Below are positions 6,711-17,400 of a stretch of DNA of 44,957 nt, one piece after another. The DNA comes from a virus, in IMG/VR virus record IMGVR_UViG_3300030060_004387, positions 652 to 45,608 of that record. The stretch is one strand, 5' to 3'. The number at the start of each line of letters is the position of its first letter. Position 1 is the stretch's first letter. Both the position numbers and the translations under genes were made by a program. The notes under the pieces are model-generated. The model ran no database searches. It had not been told where the DNA came from and was given only the letters and a program-made list of their open reading frames with translations.

Positions 6711-9086
6711 ATGGCTGAGTCAGTATATGTTAATTTTCCATCACAGGCAGTTCCTGATCTAGAAAAAATGAGTTCAAAGTATGGACTCAAAGTAGCTAGA
6801 GCAATAGAACAAGAGTGGTTTAAAGACACGCATAGTAATAGATATAGAAACACGCAACACAAGTTTCGTGATCTTAGGTTATACGCGAGAGGCGAGCAAT
6901 CTGTACAAAAGTATAAAGATGAGTTGTCTATTAATGGTGATTTGTCTTATCTAAACTTGGATTGGAAACCAGTGCCAATTATACCTAAATTTGTAGATAT
7001 TGTAGTCAATGGTATGTCAGAGCGTATGTTTAACGTTAAGGCTTACTCTCAAGATCAGTACGGCGTAGATAAGCGTACTGAGTATATGGAATCTATGATG
7101 AGAGACATGGATACTAAGGTATACAACGACCAAGCTGCAAAGATGTTTAGCATGGATCTTTACGAAAACAGTAAGGAAGAGTTACCAGATACTAAAGAAG
7201 AATTAGAACTACATATGCAGCTTAATTATAAGCAAGCTGTAGAAATTGCAGAAGAGCAAGCTATTAACGTTTTGTTAAGGGGTAATAACTACGATCTTGT
7301 TAGACGTAGAATGCTATATGATTTAACTGTATTAGGAATAGGTTGTGTAAAAACAGGTTTTAATTGGAGTGAAGGAGCGACCGTGGAATACGTTGATCCG
7401 GCTAATTTAGTTTATTCCTACACAGAGTCTCCGTACTTTGAAGATGTTTATTACATAGGTGAAGTAAAGACAATACCTATTAACGAGCTAGCTAGAGAAT
7501 TCGATAATTTAAATGAAGGTGATCTTAAAGAAATTCACGATAATTCCACTAGAAGATATGGAGTTACTAGAAAAATAAAAGAATCAGACAACAACAAAGT
7601 TCAGGTTTTATATTTTAACTATAAAACGTACATGAACGATGTTTATAAGGTAAAGGAAACTAAAACTGGCGGATACAAAGCTATAGAGAAAACAGATCAA
7701 TTTAACCCACCTGAAGACAAACAAGAAGGCTATAGCAAGCTTCAAAGAGTTGTAGAGGTTGTTTTTGAAGGAGCGTTAGTGTTAGGCACGGATAAGTTAT
7801 TAAAGTGGTGTAAGTGCGAAAACATGATGCGCAATAAATCTGACTTTAATAAAGTTAAAATGAACTACAGTATTGTAGCTCCAAGAATGTACGAAGGGCG
7901 TATAGAATCTTTAGTTGGTAGAATAACAGGTTTTGCCGACATGATTCAGTTAACCCACTTAAAGTTACAGCAAGTTATGTCGCGTATGGTACCTGATGGA
8001 GTGTATCTTGATGCGGATGGTCTTGCTGAAGTTGATTTAGGTAACGGTACAAACTACAATCCTCAAGAAGCGCTTAATATGTTCTTCCAAACTGGTAGCG
8101 TAATTGGTAGATCATTTACTCAAGACGGTGAGCAAAATCCTGGCAAAATACCTATCCAACAAATATCTAACGGAGCAGGCGCTGGTAATAAACTACAAGC
8201 TTTAATCGGTAATTACAACTATTATCTGCAAATGATCCGGGACGTAACGGGTCTTAACGAAGCAAGAGATGGTAGTATGCCTGATCCAAAGTCTTTAGTT
8301 GGTGTTCAAAAGCTAGCTGCTGCAAATTCAAACGTGGCAACTAGGCATATATTACTCGGGTCTATGTTCTTAACCGCCGAAGTTGCAGAAGCTTTATCAC
8401 TTCGTATATCAGATATATTAGAGTACTCACCAACAGCAGATGCATTTGTTCAATCAATAGGTGCTCACAATGTAGCTACGTTAAAAGAAATGAAAGAGCT
8501 ATATTTATATGACTTTGGTATATTTATAGAACTCGAACCTGATGAAGAAGAAAAACAACTACTTGAAAACAATATACAGACTGCTTTAGCTCAACAGTTA
8601 ATAGATTTAGACGACGCTATAGACATACGTGAAATAAGAAACGTAAAACTAGCAAATCAACTATTAAAAATAAAGAGAAAGAAAAAGCAGGAACGTGATC
8701 AAAAAATCCAACAAGAAAATACGAAAGCTCAGGCAGACGCGAATGCACAGGCTCAACAAGCCATTGCTCAAGCTGAGATGCAAAAAAATCAGGCAAAAGC
8801 TCAAGCAGACACGCAACTAGAACAAGTTAAAGCTCAGTCAAAATTAGCGCATCTTCAAGAAGAGGTAAGACTCAAAAAAGAGCTTATGCAATTTGAGTTT
8901 GATCTAAACCAAAGCTTAAGAAACCAAGATCGTATAGAGAATAGAAGTTTAGAAGGTATGAAAGAGCAGGGCAAGGATAGGAGAGAAAAAATGAAAGCAG
9001 ACACTAAAAGATTTGAATCTTCAGGTAATGATATACTTGGAGGCGGAATGGGTTTAGATAAATTTAACCCACAAATAGGTAATTAA
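6711..9086 (+). CDS. Portal protein
   Basis: 791 residues. It would form the dodecameric ring at the capsid vertex through which DNA passes and on which packaging and tail assembly occur. Evidence: it directly follows TerL; the N-terminal half has the mixed alpha/beta pattern of portals (KYGLKVARAIEQEWFKD; PIIPKFVDIVVNGMSERM); and the segment LVGRITGFADMIQLTHLK onward to DVTGLNEARDG matches the stem and clip arrangement of P22/crAss-type portals as I know them. About 150 C-terminal residues are Gln/Ala/Lys-rich coiled coil, which fits the long barrel helices of P22-like portals. A 17-nt AT-rich gap follows. Confidence 0.85.
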   Translation: MAESVYVNFPSQAVPDLEKMSSKYGLKVARAIEQEWFKDTHSNRYRNTQHKFRDLRLYARGEQSVQKYKDELSINGDLSYLNLDWKPVPIIPKFVDIVVNGMSERMFNVKAYSQDQYGVDKRTEYMESMMRDMDTKVYNDQAAKMFSMDLYENSKEELPDTKEELELHMQLNYKQAVEIAEEQAINVLLRGNNYDLVRRRMLYDLTVLGIGCVKTGFNWSEGATVEYVDPANLVYSYTESPYFEDVYYIGEVKTIPINELAREFDNLNEGDLKEIHDNSTRRYGVTRKIKESDNNKVQVLYFNYKTYMNDVYKVKETKTGGYKAIEKTDQFNPPEDKQEGYSKLQRVVEVVFEGALVLGTDKLLKWCKCENMMRNKSDFNKVKMNYSIVAPRMYEGRIESLVGRITGFADMIQLTHLKLQQVMSRMVPDGVYLDADGLAEVDLGNGTNYNPQEALNMFFQTGSVIGRSFTQDGEQNPGKIPIQQISNGAGAGNKLQALIGNYNYYLQMIRDVTGLNEARDGSMPDPKSLVGVQKLAAANSNVATRHILLGSMFLTAEVAEALSLRISDILEYSPTADAFVQSIGAHNVATLKEMKELYLYDFGIFIELEPDEEEKQLLENNIQTALAQQLIDLDDAIDIREIRNVKLANQLLKIKRKKKQERDQKIQQENTKAQADANAQAQQAIAQAEMQKNQAKAQADTQLEQVKAQSKLAHLQEEVRLKKELMQFEFDLNQSLRNQDRIENRSLEGMKEQGKDRREKMKADTKRFESSGNDILGGGMGLDKFNPQIGN

Positions 9087-9103
9087 TTATATAATATTTT
9101 ATC

Positions 9104-10315
9104 ATGGAAAATAACCAAACAGACCTTGAGGATGCAATCCAAGAGGTCGAAAACGAAACACCACAAGAAGAGGTTGTAGCAGAAGAAGCTTTGCCTCAAG
9201 AACCAGAGGTTGATCTTGAAAAATTTGAAAGTAAAGACGACCCTGATATTATTAAAGTAGATTTAAGTAAACCACCAACTAATGAAGTTGAAGAAAGTAA
9301 CACTAACGACCCAGGAGTGGCTAGAGTCGATGAAAGTCCCGAGCCCACACAAGAACAAGAAGAAGTACAACCGCAAGGAGAAGTACAAGGAGAAGTACCA
9401 GTACTAGAGGAGGTTAGTAACGCTGCCGAAGAGCTTGCGGAAGAGGCTGCTGAAGCTATAGAAGAAGCTCAAGCAACTGGTGAAGCACTTCCAGAAAACG
9501 TGCAAAAGTTAGTTGATTTCATGCAAGACACTGGTGGAGATCTTGAAGATTACGTGAGGCTTAATAGAAATATTGAGTCAATTGACGATCAAGATGCGTT
9601 ACGCGAATACTACAAGAGTACTAAACCTCATTTATCTCAAGAAGAAGTAGATTTTTTGATGGAAGATCAATTTGCTTACGATGAATCAATAGATGATGAG
9701 CGTGATATAAAGAGAAGAAAATTAGCCAGAAAAGAGCAAGTTGCTGAGGCTAAAGCCTACTTAGACGGGCAAAAGTCTAAATACTACGAAGAAATTAAAG
9801 CTGGAAGCAAGCTCACACCTGAGCAACAGAAAGCAATTGATTTCTTTAACCGATACAATAAAGAGTCGGAGCAAAAGCAAAAGTTAACAGAACGTCAAGT
9901 TTCTGAGTTTCAAAAAAAGACTGACAAGGTTTTTAACGACAAGTTCAAAGGTTTTGAATACAACGTCGGAGAAAAGAAATACAGGTTCAATGTTAATAAC
10001 GCGGATCAAGTTAAACAAAACCAAAGTGACATTAACAATTTCATCAAAAAGTTTTTGAATGAGCAAAACACGTTAGAGGACGCTAAGGGTTATCACAAAA
10101 GCTTGTATACTGCAAACCATGCTGACGCAATCGCTCAACACTTTTACGAACAAGGCAAGGCAGACGCTATAAAAGAAAGCGTAGCTAAGGCTAAAAACAT
10201 TAACACAGACCCAAGATCATCTCACGGTGTTGTTGAGGCAGGTGGAATTAAAGTAAGAGTTTTAGGTGATGACAGCGACTCTTTTAAGTTCAAAATTAAA
10301 AGAAATAAAAAATAA
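9104..10315 (+). CDS. Probable capsid scaffolding protein
   Basis: 403 residues. The first 160 or so are strongly acidic and Glu/Gln/Pro-rich (EDAIQEVENETPQEEVVAEE). A helical middle follows (LVDFMQDTGGDLEDYVRLNR), and the tail is basic (FKFKIKRNKK). An acidic, helical, low-complexity protein with a basic C-terminal end, encoded between portal and major capsid protein, is the standard picture of a scaffolding protein that guides shell assembly and then leaves. The basic tail would be the capsid-binding part. No protease motif is visible. Gaps of 17 and 19 AT-rich bases separate it from its neighbours. Confidence 0.7.
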   Translation: MENNQTDLEDAIQEVENETPQEEVVAEEALPQEPEVDLEKFESKDDPDIIKVDLSKPPTNEVEESNTNDPGVARVDESPEPTQEQEEVQPQGEVQGEVPVLEEVSNAAEELAEEAAEAIEEAQATGEALPENVQKLVDFMQDTGGDLEDYVRLNRNIESIDDQDALREYYKSTKPHLSQEEVDFLMEDQFAYDESIDDERDIKRRKLARKEQVAEAKAYLDGQKSKYYEEIKAGSKLTPEQQKAIDFFNRYNKESEQKQKLTERQVSEFQKKTDKVFNDKFKGFEYNVGEKKYRFNVNNADQVKQNQSDINNFIKKFLNEQNTLEDAKGYHKSLYTANHADAIAQHFYEQGKADAIKESVAKAKNINTDPRSSHGVVEAGGIKVRVLGDDSDSFKFKIKRNKK

Positions 10316-10334
10316 CATTTAAAACTATTTAAAA
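10316..10334 (+). promoter_or_regulatory. A-rich translation leader of the major capsid gene
   Basis: The 19 bases before the capsid ATG at 10335 are nearly all A and T, with an A-run just before the start and no Shine-Dalgarno-like purine motif. This is the arrangement expected for highly translated Bacteroidota genes. It fixes the start at 10335. Confidence 0.4.
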
Positions 10335-11774
10335 ATGGCAATTACTCCTAGAACGTCGTTTCAGGCTGCTCCAGTGCAGCAGGTTACGTCGGCAAACTAT
10401 CTAGACATCCAGAACAACGGATGGGCTCAGCAGTATCTTCCGGACCTAATGGAAAAAGAAGCAGAAGTATACGGACAACGTACTATCTCTGGTTTCCTTT
10501 CTCAAGTTGGTGCTGAAGAGGCTATGGCAGCTGATCAAGTTATCTGGACAGAGCAGGGACGTTTACACCTATCATACGAGTGTGATATGGTAGATGTTAC
10601 TGCAAGTACAATTAATATCACTAAGGACATTGATGGTGTAACAAGAACTACAGACCACGGTATCCGTGTAGGTGACCAAGTATTAATCTCAGGTGGATCT
10701 GGTCCTACTGTTACGGCTCGTGTAAAAACAGCTGCTGCAAGTAACCAAACTATCACAGTAGAGCCTTACGGCTACGAGCACATGACTAACGCAAGTTACG
10801 TAAACGGTGACAACGCTTGTAAGATCTTAGTATTTGGATCTGAGTACGCTAAAGGAACTGCATACCTTGGTGGACGCGCTAACAAACCTGCATTCACAAC
10901 ATTTACTAACAAGCCGATTATTCTTAAGGACATGTACGAAGTATCAGGTTCTGATGTATCGCAAGTTGGTTGGGTTGAGATCTCAGGTGAAGACGGCGAA
11001 AGCGGTTACTTATGGTACCTAAAAGCTGAAAGTGAGACTCGTTCTCGTTTCGGTGACTACCTAGAGATGAGCATGATTGAATCTGAGCTTACACACGCTG
11101 ATTCTACTATTGCTCTTCCAACTGACGGTGGTGCTGGTACAGCAGGTACTCAAGGTTTATTTGCGGCTATTAAAGCTCGTGGACACCAGTCTTCTGGTAT
11201 CAGCGGAGTTAACGCTGCTACAGACCTAGCTGAGTTCGATGCTATCCTAGCTGAGTTCGACAAGAACGGCGCTATCGAGGAAAACATGATCTTTGTAGAT
11301 CGCTCAACAGCTCTTGCTATTGACGATATGCTAGCATCAATGAATTCTTACGGTGCTGGTGGTACTTCTTACGGAGTGTTTGAGAATGACGAAGATATGG
11401 CACTTAACCTAGGTTTCTCTGGGTTCCGTCGTGGATCTTACGATTTCTACAAGTCTGACTGGAAGTACTTAAACGATCTAGCTACTCGTGGTGGAATTAA
11501 CGCTGCGGCTTCTTCTTATGGAGACGATATCCGCGGAGTATTTATCCCAGCTGGTACTACTTCTGTATACGATCAATCATTAGGTAAGAACCTTAAGCGT
11601 CCTTTCCTACACGTTCGTTACAGAGCATCGAAAGTAGAAAGCAGAAAAATGAAGACTTGGATTACTGGTTCTGTTGGAGCAGTTACATCTGATCTTGACG
11701 CTATGACTGTAAACTTCTTATCAGAAAGATGTTTAGTAACTCAAGGCGCTAACAACTTTATGTTGTTAAACTAA
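10335..11774 (+). CDS. Major capsid protein
   Basis: 479 residues beginning MAITPRTSFQAAPVQQVTSA. Evidence: position after portal and scaffold, length, no Cys-rich or catalytic motifs, and a pattern like HK97-fold capsid proteins of crAss-like phages (an N-terminal arm, GWAQQYLPDLMEKEAEVYG, then FLSQVGAEEAMAADQVIWTE, with the chain ending in a long beta/alpha domain). Codons are visibly more biased than in neighbours, with more C-ending codons such as TTC, TAC, GAC and ATC, as expected for the most abundant virion protein. It is followed by a strong terminator at 11790-11820, so its transcript may end there. Confidence 0.88.
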   Translation: MAITPRTSFQAAPVQQVTSANYLDIQNNGWAQQYLPDLMEKEAEVYGQRTISGFLSQVGAEEAMAADQVIWTEQGRLHLSYECDMVDVTASTINITKDIDGVTRTTDHGIRVGDQVLISGGSGPTVTARVKTAAASNQTITVEPYGYEHMTNASYVNGDNACKILVFGSEYAKGTAYLGGRANKPAFTTFTNKPIILKDMYEVSGSDVSQVGWVEISGEDGESGYLWYLKAESETRSRFGDYLEMSMIESELTHADSTIALPTDGGAGTAGTQGLFAAIKARGHQSSGISGVNAATDLAEFDAILAEFDKNGAIEENMIFVDRSTALAIDDMLASMNSYGAGGTSYGVFENDEDMALNLGFSGFRRGSYDFYKSDWKYLNDLATRGGINAAASSYGDDIRGVFIPAGTTSVYDQSLGKNLKRPFLHVRYRASKVESRKMKTWITGSVGAVTSDLDAMTVNFLSERCLVTQGANNFMLLN

Positions 11775-11789
11775 TAACTATATTTGACG

Positions 11790-11820
11790 AAACTACCTCA
11801 CCTTCGGGTGGGGTAGTTTT
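11790..11820 (+). terminator. Strong intrinsic terminator after the capsid gene
   Basis: Arms 11792-11802 and 11807-11817 form an 11-bp stem with a single G-U pair, extendable by two A-T pairs, closed by a TTCG tetraloop. The sequence continues with a T-rich stretch (TTTTATATT). It lies 15 nt after the capsid stop and would end or attenuate transcription there. Confidence 0.88.
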
Positions 11821-11845
11821 ATATTAACTTTTATTATATTATATT

Positions 11846-12685
11846 ATGGCAAAAAAGAAAACAGCAGAGGTTGTAGAAGAACCTCTATTAGAAGATACAA
11901 TCGTAGCGGAACCGCAACCAGTGGTTACTAAACCAAAACCAGTTGCTAAAAAAGAAAGCGCTAACGAATGGGAAATTAAAGATAGGACATATATACTTCG
12001 ACACGGTTTATCACCTCTTAGTAAATCTATTAAGAGTGCTAACGTGTACTATTTCGACGAAGAAAAAGGATACGAAAGAGAGTTAAAGTACTGTTCTAAT
12101 CAAAGAACCTGCTTTGTTGACGAGATGCAAGGTGATCAACGTTTAGATCACATTGTTTTTAGAAATGGGGTTTTAATGGTACCAAGAAATAAAGTTACTT
12201 TACAGAAACTATTGTCTTTATACCACCCAAGTAGAAACAAAGTTTACATGGAACTTAAACCTCAAGTTATCGCTGAATACGAAATCAGTAATCTTGAATT
12301 AGAAATTAACGCTTTAAACGCGGCTCAAAACTTAGATATTGAGATGGCTGAGGCGGTGTTAAGAGTAGAGGTTGGTTCTAAGGTATCAGAGATGAGTTCT
12401 AAGGAGCTTAAGCGAGATATACTACTATACGCTAAGAGAAATCCTAAATTGTTCCTAGAACTTGTTAAAGATGAAAACGTAATGCTTAGGAACTTTGGTA
12501 TTAAAGCTGCAGAGCTTGGTATTATAAGGTTATCACAAGATCAGAGAACGTTTAAGTGGGCTTCTAATGATAGAAAGCTAATGACTGTTCCTTTTGATGA
12601 GCATCCTTACTCAGCGCTTGCCGCGTGGTTTAAGACTGACGAAGGCATGGAGGTTTACTCCAATATTGAAAAAAGATTAAAATAA
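11846..12685 (+). CDS. Conserved capsid-adjacent protein, possibly head-neck structural
   Basis: 279 residues. The N-terminal 40 or so are Lys/Pro/Glu-rich and probably disordered (VVTKPKPVAKKESANEW). A beta-rich domain follows (EIKDRTYILRHGLSPLSKSI; SANVYYFDEEKGYERELKYC), then a helical C-terminal part (ELEINALNAAQNLDIEMAEA; AKRNPKLFLELVKDENVM). From memory the FDEEKGYERELKY and FVDEMQGDQRLDHIVF segments occur in marine phage proteins beside capsid genes with no assigned function. It sits alone between two hairpins (11792-11817 and 12695-12730), so its expression may be set separately from the capsid gene. Confidence 0.65.
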   Translation: MAKKKTAEVVEEPLLEDTIVAEPQPVVTKPKPVAKKESANEWEIKDRTYILRHGLSPLSKSIKSANVYYFDEEKGYERELKYCSNQRTCFVDEMQGDQRLDHIVFRNGVLMVPRNKVTLQKLLSLYHPSRNKVYMELKPQVIAEYEISNLELEINALNAAQNLDIEMAEAVLRVEVGSKVSEMSSKELKRDILLYAKRNPKLFLELVKDENVMLRNFGIKAAELGIIRLSQDQRTFKWASNDRKLMTVPFDEHPYSALAAWFKTDEGMEVYSNIEKRLK

Positions 12686-12694
12686 TAATCACTT

Positions 12695-12730
12695 AGTTGG
12701 GTGGCCACCCTTCGGGGTGGTCACTAAACT
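12695..12730 (+). promoter_or_regulatory. Long TTCG hairpin between genes, without a U-tract
   Basis: Arms 12695-12710 and 12715-12730 form a 16-position stem with one G-A mismatch and two G-U pairs around a TTCG loop. It is as stable-looking as the capsid terminator, but the downstream sequence (ATAAAAACG) has no T-run on either strand. A role as an RNA processing or stability element, or as a partial pause, is more likely than termination. Confidence 0.6.
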
Positions 12731-12743
12731 ATAAAAACGAATT

Positions 12744-13478
12744 ATGGCAATAAGTGTAGATACAGTTTATCAAAGAGTTTTAGCTCTAGCCAACAAGGAA
12801 CAAAGAGGCTACATTACTCCTCAAGAGTTTAACTTATTGGCCAACGCGGCTCAAATGGCAATATTTGAGTCGTATTTTTATACAAAAAACCAGAGAGAAA
12901 GATCAGAGCCAGATAGAACTAACGAAGTTACTGAGACTGATGTATCAGAATTAATGGATGCTAAATTAGCTCCATTTCAGTCTTTTGAAGCTGTTACCAG
13001 TGGACATACGTTTCCAGCTACCGTTACTGTAGATGGAACTGCTTATGATGTTTTCCAGACGGGTATTGTATTTCTAGGAGATGAGCCGTGTCAAAAAGTT
13101 TCAATGTTTGACGCGCAGAGGTTGCTTAAGTCTACTAGGCATATGGCAACAACTGATGGGCAATCTCCTATATATACTAACAATAGGGTTAGTGGAAGAG
13201 ACATAGTAGTTTACGCTGGTGATACGCAAGAAGAAACATCAAATGTGACGGTTGAGTGTTTTAGAGTCCCAGTAACCGCTAATTGGGCTTACGTGGTAGT
13301 TAACGATAAGGCTTTGTATAACTCAACACTAGCAGTAGATTTTGAACTACATAAATCCGAAACAGATACGCTAGTTGCTAGAATACTTCATTTAGCCGGT
13401 ATTGTGTTAAATAAAGTAGGGTTATCACAAACGGCGGCTACAATATTTACGTCAGAGGGTCAAACGCAAAATACATAA
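12744..13478 (+). CDS. Head-completion / neck protein (crAss-like phage type)
   Basis: 244 residues. The N-terminus VYQRVLALANKEQRGYITPQ followed by EFNLLANAAQMAIFESYFY is a pattern I associate with a head-tail connector protein conserved in crAss-like and related marine podoviruses. The rest is beta-rich (TVTVDGTAYDVFQTGIVFLG; DIVVYAGDTQEETSNVTVEC) and ends with a helix (DTLVARILHLAGIVLNKVG). Its place between the capsid group and the next ring protein supports a structural role at the portal vertex. The start follows the long hairpin by 13 nt and has no visible Shine-Dalgarno sequence. Confidence 0.7.
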   Translation: MAISVDTVYQRVLALANKEQRGYITPQEFNLLANAAQMAIFESYFYTKNQRERSEPDRTNEVTETDVSELMDAKLAPFQSFEAVTSGHTFPATVTVDGTAYDVFQTGIVFLGDEPCQKVSMFDAQRLLKSTRHMATTDGQSPIYTNNRVSGRDIVVYAGDTQEETSNVTVECFRVPVTANWAYVVVNDKALYNSTLAVDFELHKSETDTLVARILHLAGIVLNKVGLSQTAATIFTSEGQTQNT

Positions 13479-13482
13479 TTAA

Positions 13483-14400
13483 ATGGGTGTAACAATAGAT
13501 AGATATCATCAATACTATGCCGATGGCGGTGATCATGGTTCTTATAGACAAATAAGTTTACAAGAAATTATTGACTCATTTAATGCGACGTATGTTGGCG
13601 AAGATAAAATATGCGAAAAAGTAACGCTAAATGATGTTACGTTTCATGCGATTCGAGGTTTACAAGAGCTTAGTTATGACACTCTTAGATCTGCTAAAGA
13701 TTGGGAGATCGTAGTACCGTCTACGTTGGTTATGGTTATGCCAGTTGATTACGTTAATTACATAAAGGTTTCTTGGAGCGACGGTAACGGTATTGAAAGA
13801 TTACTTTATCCAGAAACAAAAAGCAGTAACCCTAGAGATATAAATACTGCTATGACGGATTTTGGCGCGTTTGCAGCTCTTGGCGACGATACTGATTTAG
13901 CTGATGATGAAGAATCAGCAATGTGGGATTCTTACAAATCACAATCAGTAAGTGACATAGGTTCTGTAGACGCTGACGACATGGACGACGAGTACGGAAG
14001 ATTAGTTGGTGGTAGATATGGTTTAAACGCACAGTTTGCCCAGGCTAATGGATCGTTTTATATTGACGAAGACGCCGGTAGATTTCATTTTAGTTCAAAT
14101 CTAGCTGGTAAAACATTAGTGCTAAAATATCTTAGTGATGGTATTATTTCAACAAGCGCTGTTAACTCAACTATACAGTTAAACAACAGTTATGTACCAA
14201 AGCTTGCTGAAGAAGCAATATACACACACATACTATACGGGGTTTTATTTGCCCGTAAAGACACACCTCCTGGTTTACTATCGGAAATAAAAAGAAGAAA
14301 ATTTGCTGAAACTAGAAAAGCAAAACTTAGACTCTCAAATATAAAGATTGAAGAATTAACTCAAGTGTTTAGAGGAAGCTCTAAAATAATTAAACATTAA
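13483..14400 (+). CDS. Ring / tail-tube adaptor-like protein
   Basis: 305 residues. After a short N-terminal arm comes SLQEIIDSFNATYVGEDKIC, then VTLNDVTFHAIRGLQELSYD and VPSTLVMVMPVDYVNYIKVS. The order 'YVGEDK, VTFHAIRGLQELSYD, P-x-DYV-x-Y-K-V' recalls adaptor or tubular-tail-A-type proteins of crAss-like podoviruses, which form rings under the portal. A middle acidic loop (about residues 130-170) is rich in Asp. The C-terminal half ends in basic helices (EIKRRKFAETRKAKLRLS). It is spaced 4 nt from both neighbours, so it is co-translated with the neck and nozzle genes. Confidence 0.65.
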   Translation: MGVTIDRYHQYYADGGDHGSYRQISLQEIIDSFNATYVGEDKICEKVTLNDVTFHAIRGLQELSYDTLRSAKDWEIVVPSTLVMVMPVDYVNYIKVSWSDGNGIERLLYPETKSSNPRDINTAMTDFGAFAALGDDTDLADDEESAMWDSYKSQSVSDIGSVDADDMDDEYGRLVGGRYGLNAQFAQANGSFYIDEDAGRFHFSSNLAGKTLVLKYLSDGIISTSAVNSTIQLNNSYVPKLAEEAIYTHILYGVLFARKDTPPGLLSEIKRRKFAETRKAKLRLSNIKIEELTQVFRGSSKIIKH

Positions 14401-14403
14401 TAT

Positions 14404-17400
14404 ATGGCAACTTTTTCGAGAAACTTCTCTAAAGCCAAGATGAACAAAGATCACGATGAGAGAATTGTTCCTCCTGGAGAATATAGAGACGCGACAAATA
14501 TAGAAATAGCTACATCAGAAGGTAGCAACGTTGGTGCTGCTCAAATATTGATGGGTAATACACTGCGCAATAACATAGACGCTCAGGTTTTTACAGGACA
14601 GCCAGCGGAAGTTGATGCGTCGGATAACGCAACATGTGTTGCGTCAGTTGAATCTTTAGATAGAGATAAAATATATTACTTTGTGCATGACGGCGCTACT
14701 ACAACTGGTAGTTATGTTAAAAAAGACTACATTATCGAGTATAATCCCGTACTTGAAGTAAATAAATATGTATTTGTAGATATTTATGAGGTAAACACAA
14801 CTAACGCGTTTGGTAATGAAACACCTATAGATGGCACAAACTACCTGTACATACCAATTGACGACCCTGTTACAACTCCGCTGCCACAAGCTCCACACAT
14901 TAACAATAGCGGAGTAAGAATAGGTATGACCATGACAGGTGGAGGTCATACAACCTCAGATAATATGGAGGTTAGTGATATTCAAATTACATCTGTAACA
15001 GTTGGTAACGCGCAAACGTATTATTGGAAAATCTACTTTACTAAAAACCTAACGTGGACAAGTTTAACTGCTGGGGTTGCGCTACAGTTTAAAGCGCCTA
15101 GGGTGTTAGAGTTTGATCCCAATGTTTATATATCTGGCATAAATATATTAGACGATTTTATATTTTGGACTGACAATGTTAACGAGCCAAAAAAGATAAA
15201 CATACCTAGATCGATAGCTGGTACAGGAGGAATTTATTACTTAAATAACGGTGGCGTAAATGGCTACGCTAACGGAAGTCCTGATTCTGCTACCTTTAAT
15301 GGTGAATATGAGTTTTTTCATACTAGATTAACAAAAGGCGAAGCAAGTGCTTTACGAATAACTACAAAAGATAGCGAACGTAAGGCTGTATACGTAGAAA
15401 AGAAACATGTTACAGTAATTAAAAAATCTCCTACACAACCGTTAGAGCTTAACATGTATACCAGCTCTACACCAAGATTTGCTGAAGGCGCAACTACGCC
15501 AAACTCAACAACAGGATTTATACCTAATTTAAATTTATTTGAGTTCGTGACTTTTGGTTTGCCTTTCCAAGTAGGTGACCAGTTAGTGCCAACTTTTTCA
15601 GACGTCAATACTACGGGTATTACACTAGAGGCTTCATCAGCTAGCACGACGTTGTTTTTAGCTGGTGCAAATCCAAACATTGTAGCTGGGGTTACTGTTA
15701 GTGGTACAGGTATATCTGGTTCTCCATATGTCACCGCTGTAAGTGGTAATCAAATTACACTATCTTCAGCGCAAACAATAGATGTAGGCGTTACGTTAAC
15801 GTTCGCTGGATCTCCTCACCAAGCGGGCACAGGGATAGAGTTTACTGAGCCTAAAGATTTTAGAGTAGGTGATATATTAAGATTAATACCCGCAGAGTCA
15901 GACGGTAATAATATAACATCAGATAGTTATGCTCTTAGGGTAAAAATACTTGCTGACGAAGACGGAGTTGGGCCGTCTAATAATCCAAACGAACTTCAAT
16001 CTTTATATAAAGGCGTTATTTTAAGTATAAGAGGTAATGTTACACCCGCTCAAAAAAGCTTTAAAGCTGTGCTAGAAGACACTGACAGTTTGTTTGAGTT
16101 TAAGTTTCCTAGATTTTCTTACAGATATAAGTATCAAGACGGTGAGTATTCTACTTTTGCTCCGTTTTCAAGAGTGGCTTTTTTGGCTGATACATATAAC
16201 TTTTCTCCTTCTCAAGGATACAACCTTGGTATGTCTAATCAACTAAGATCTTTGGTGTTAAAAGGATATCACGCTGGAGAAGATAGAATGATGGAGGACG
16301 TAGCAGAAATTGATATACTTTACAAAGAGACAAACAATCCCACTGTATATACCGTTACCACCATAACGCCTAAAGACACTACGCCAGGACTTTGGCCAGT
16401 GCCAGGCCAATTAGACGGTGAGCACGAGCAAAGAGGTTCTATAGAAATAACAACAGATTTAATACATGCTGTAGTGCCTTCAAATCAGCTTTTAAGAGCT
16501 TGGGATAATGTTCCTAGAAAAGCTTTGGCACAGGAAATTAGTGCTAATAGATTAATATACGGTAATTACTTACAAAATTTTAATGTACCTTCTCTGCCAG
16601 AAGTTATAGCTGGTTACGACGCTTTATCTATTAACACTGAAAGCGATATAATATCACCATCAGTTAAGTCTATGCGAACGTACACTCTTGGTGTAGTCTA
16701 CAGTGATGAGTATGGCAGAGAAACTCCTGTACTATTTAACGGAGATAGCACCAATGGTGTCATGATACCTAAAGACGCATCAGGTAAGAAAAACTTGTTA
16801 ACTTGCAAATTACATCCTAACACCAGTATACCTAGTTTTGCCACTCACTTTTCTTATTATATTAAGGAAACTTCTACGGAATACTACAACCTTATTATGG
16901 ATAGGTGGTATAACGCGGAAGATGGTAATATATGGATATCATTTCCTTCTTCTGAAAGGAACAAGATTAAAGAAGAAGATTTTCTTATATTAAAAAAGAG
17001 CAACGGAAGTCAGGAGCCTGTAGGAGGCGCTTCTAAGTACAAAATTATATCTATAGAAAATGAAGTTCCAGACTTTGTAAAGACAGAACACTTACCTATA
17101 GGTACAATTTACGACGAAGGGCAAACTGCTATAGCGGCCAATGGAGATGGTTATCCTTTAGAAGATACTACGTATTTTATAATACAAAAGTCAGCTGTAC
17201 ACGATGCTATGGGTGATGATTTTAACGAGAATACACCTGGCTTGTCTGTGTCTTTTTCCGGTGGAGATACTAGTACAAAAAAATATATTATAACCAAAGT
17301 GTCTGATATGGGTAATCAAAAATATAGATTCCATATCGCAGGTAAATTTGAAAGTGATATTGGCTTTGCAACTAACTACACAGACCTGCTTTCAAACGCT

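Noticed and set aside
12695-12730. The second TTCG hairpin as an intrinsic terminator
   Set aside because: The stem is long, but no T-run follows on either strand. It was recorded as a regulatory hairpin instead.
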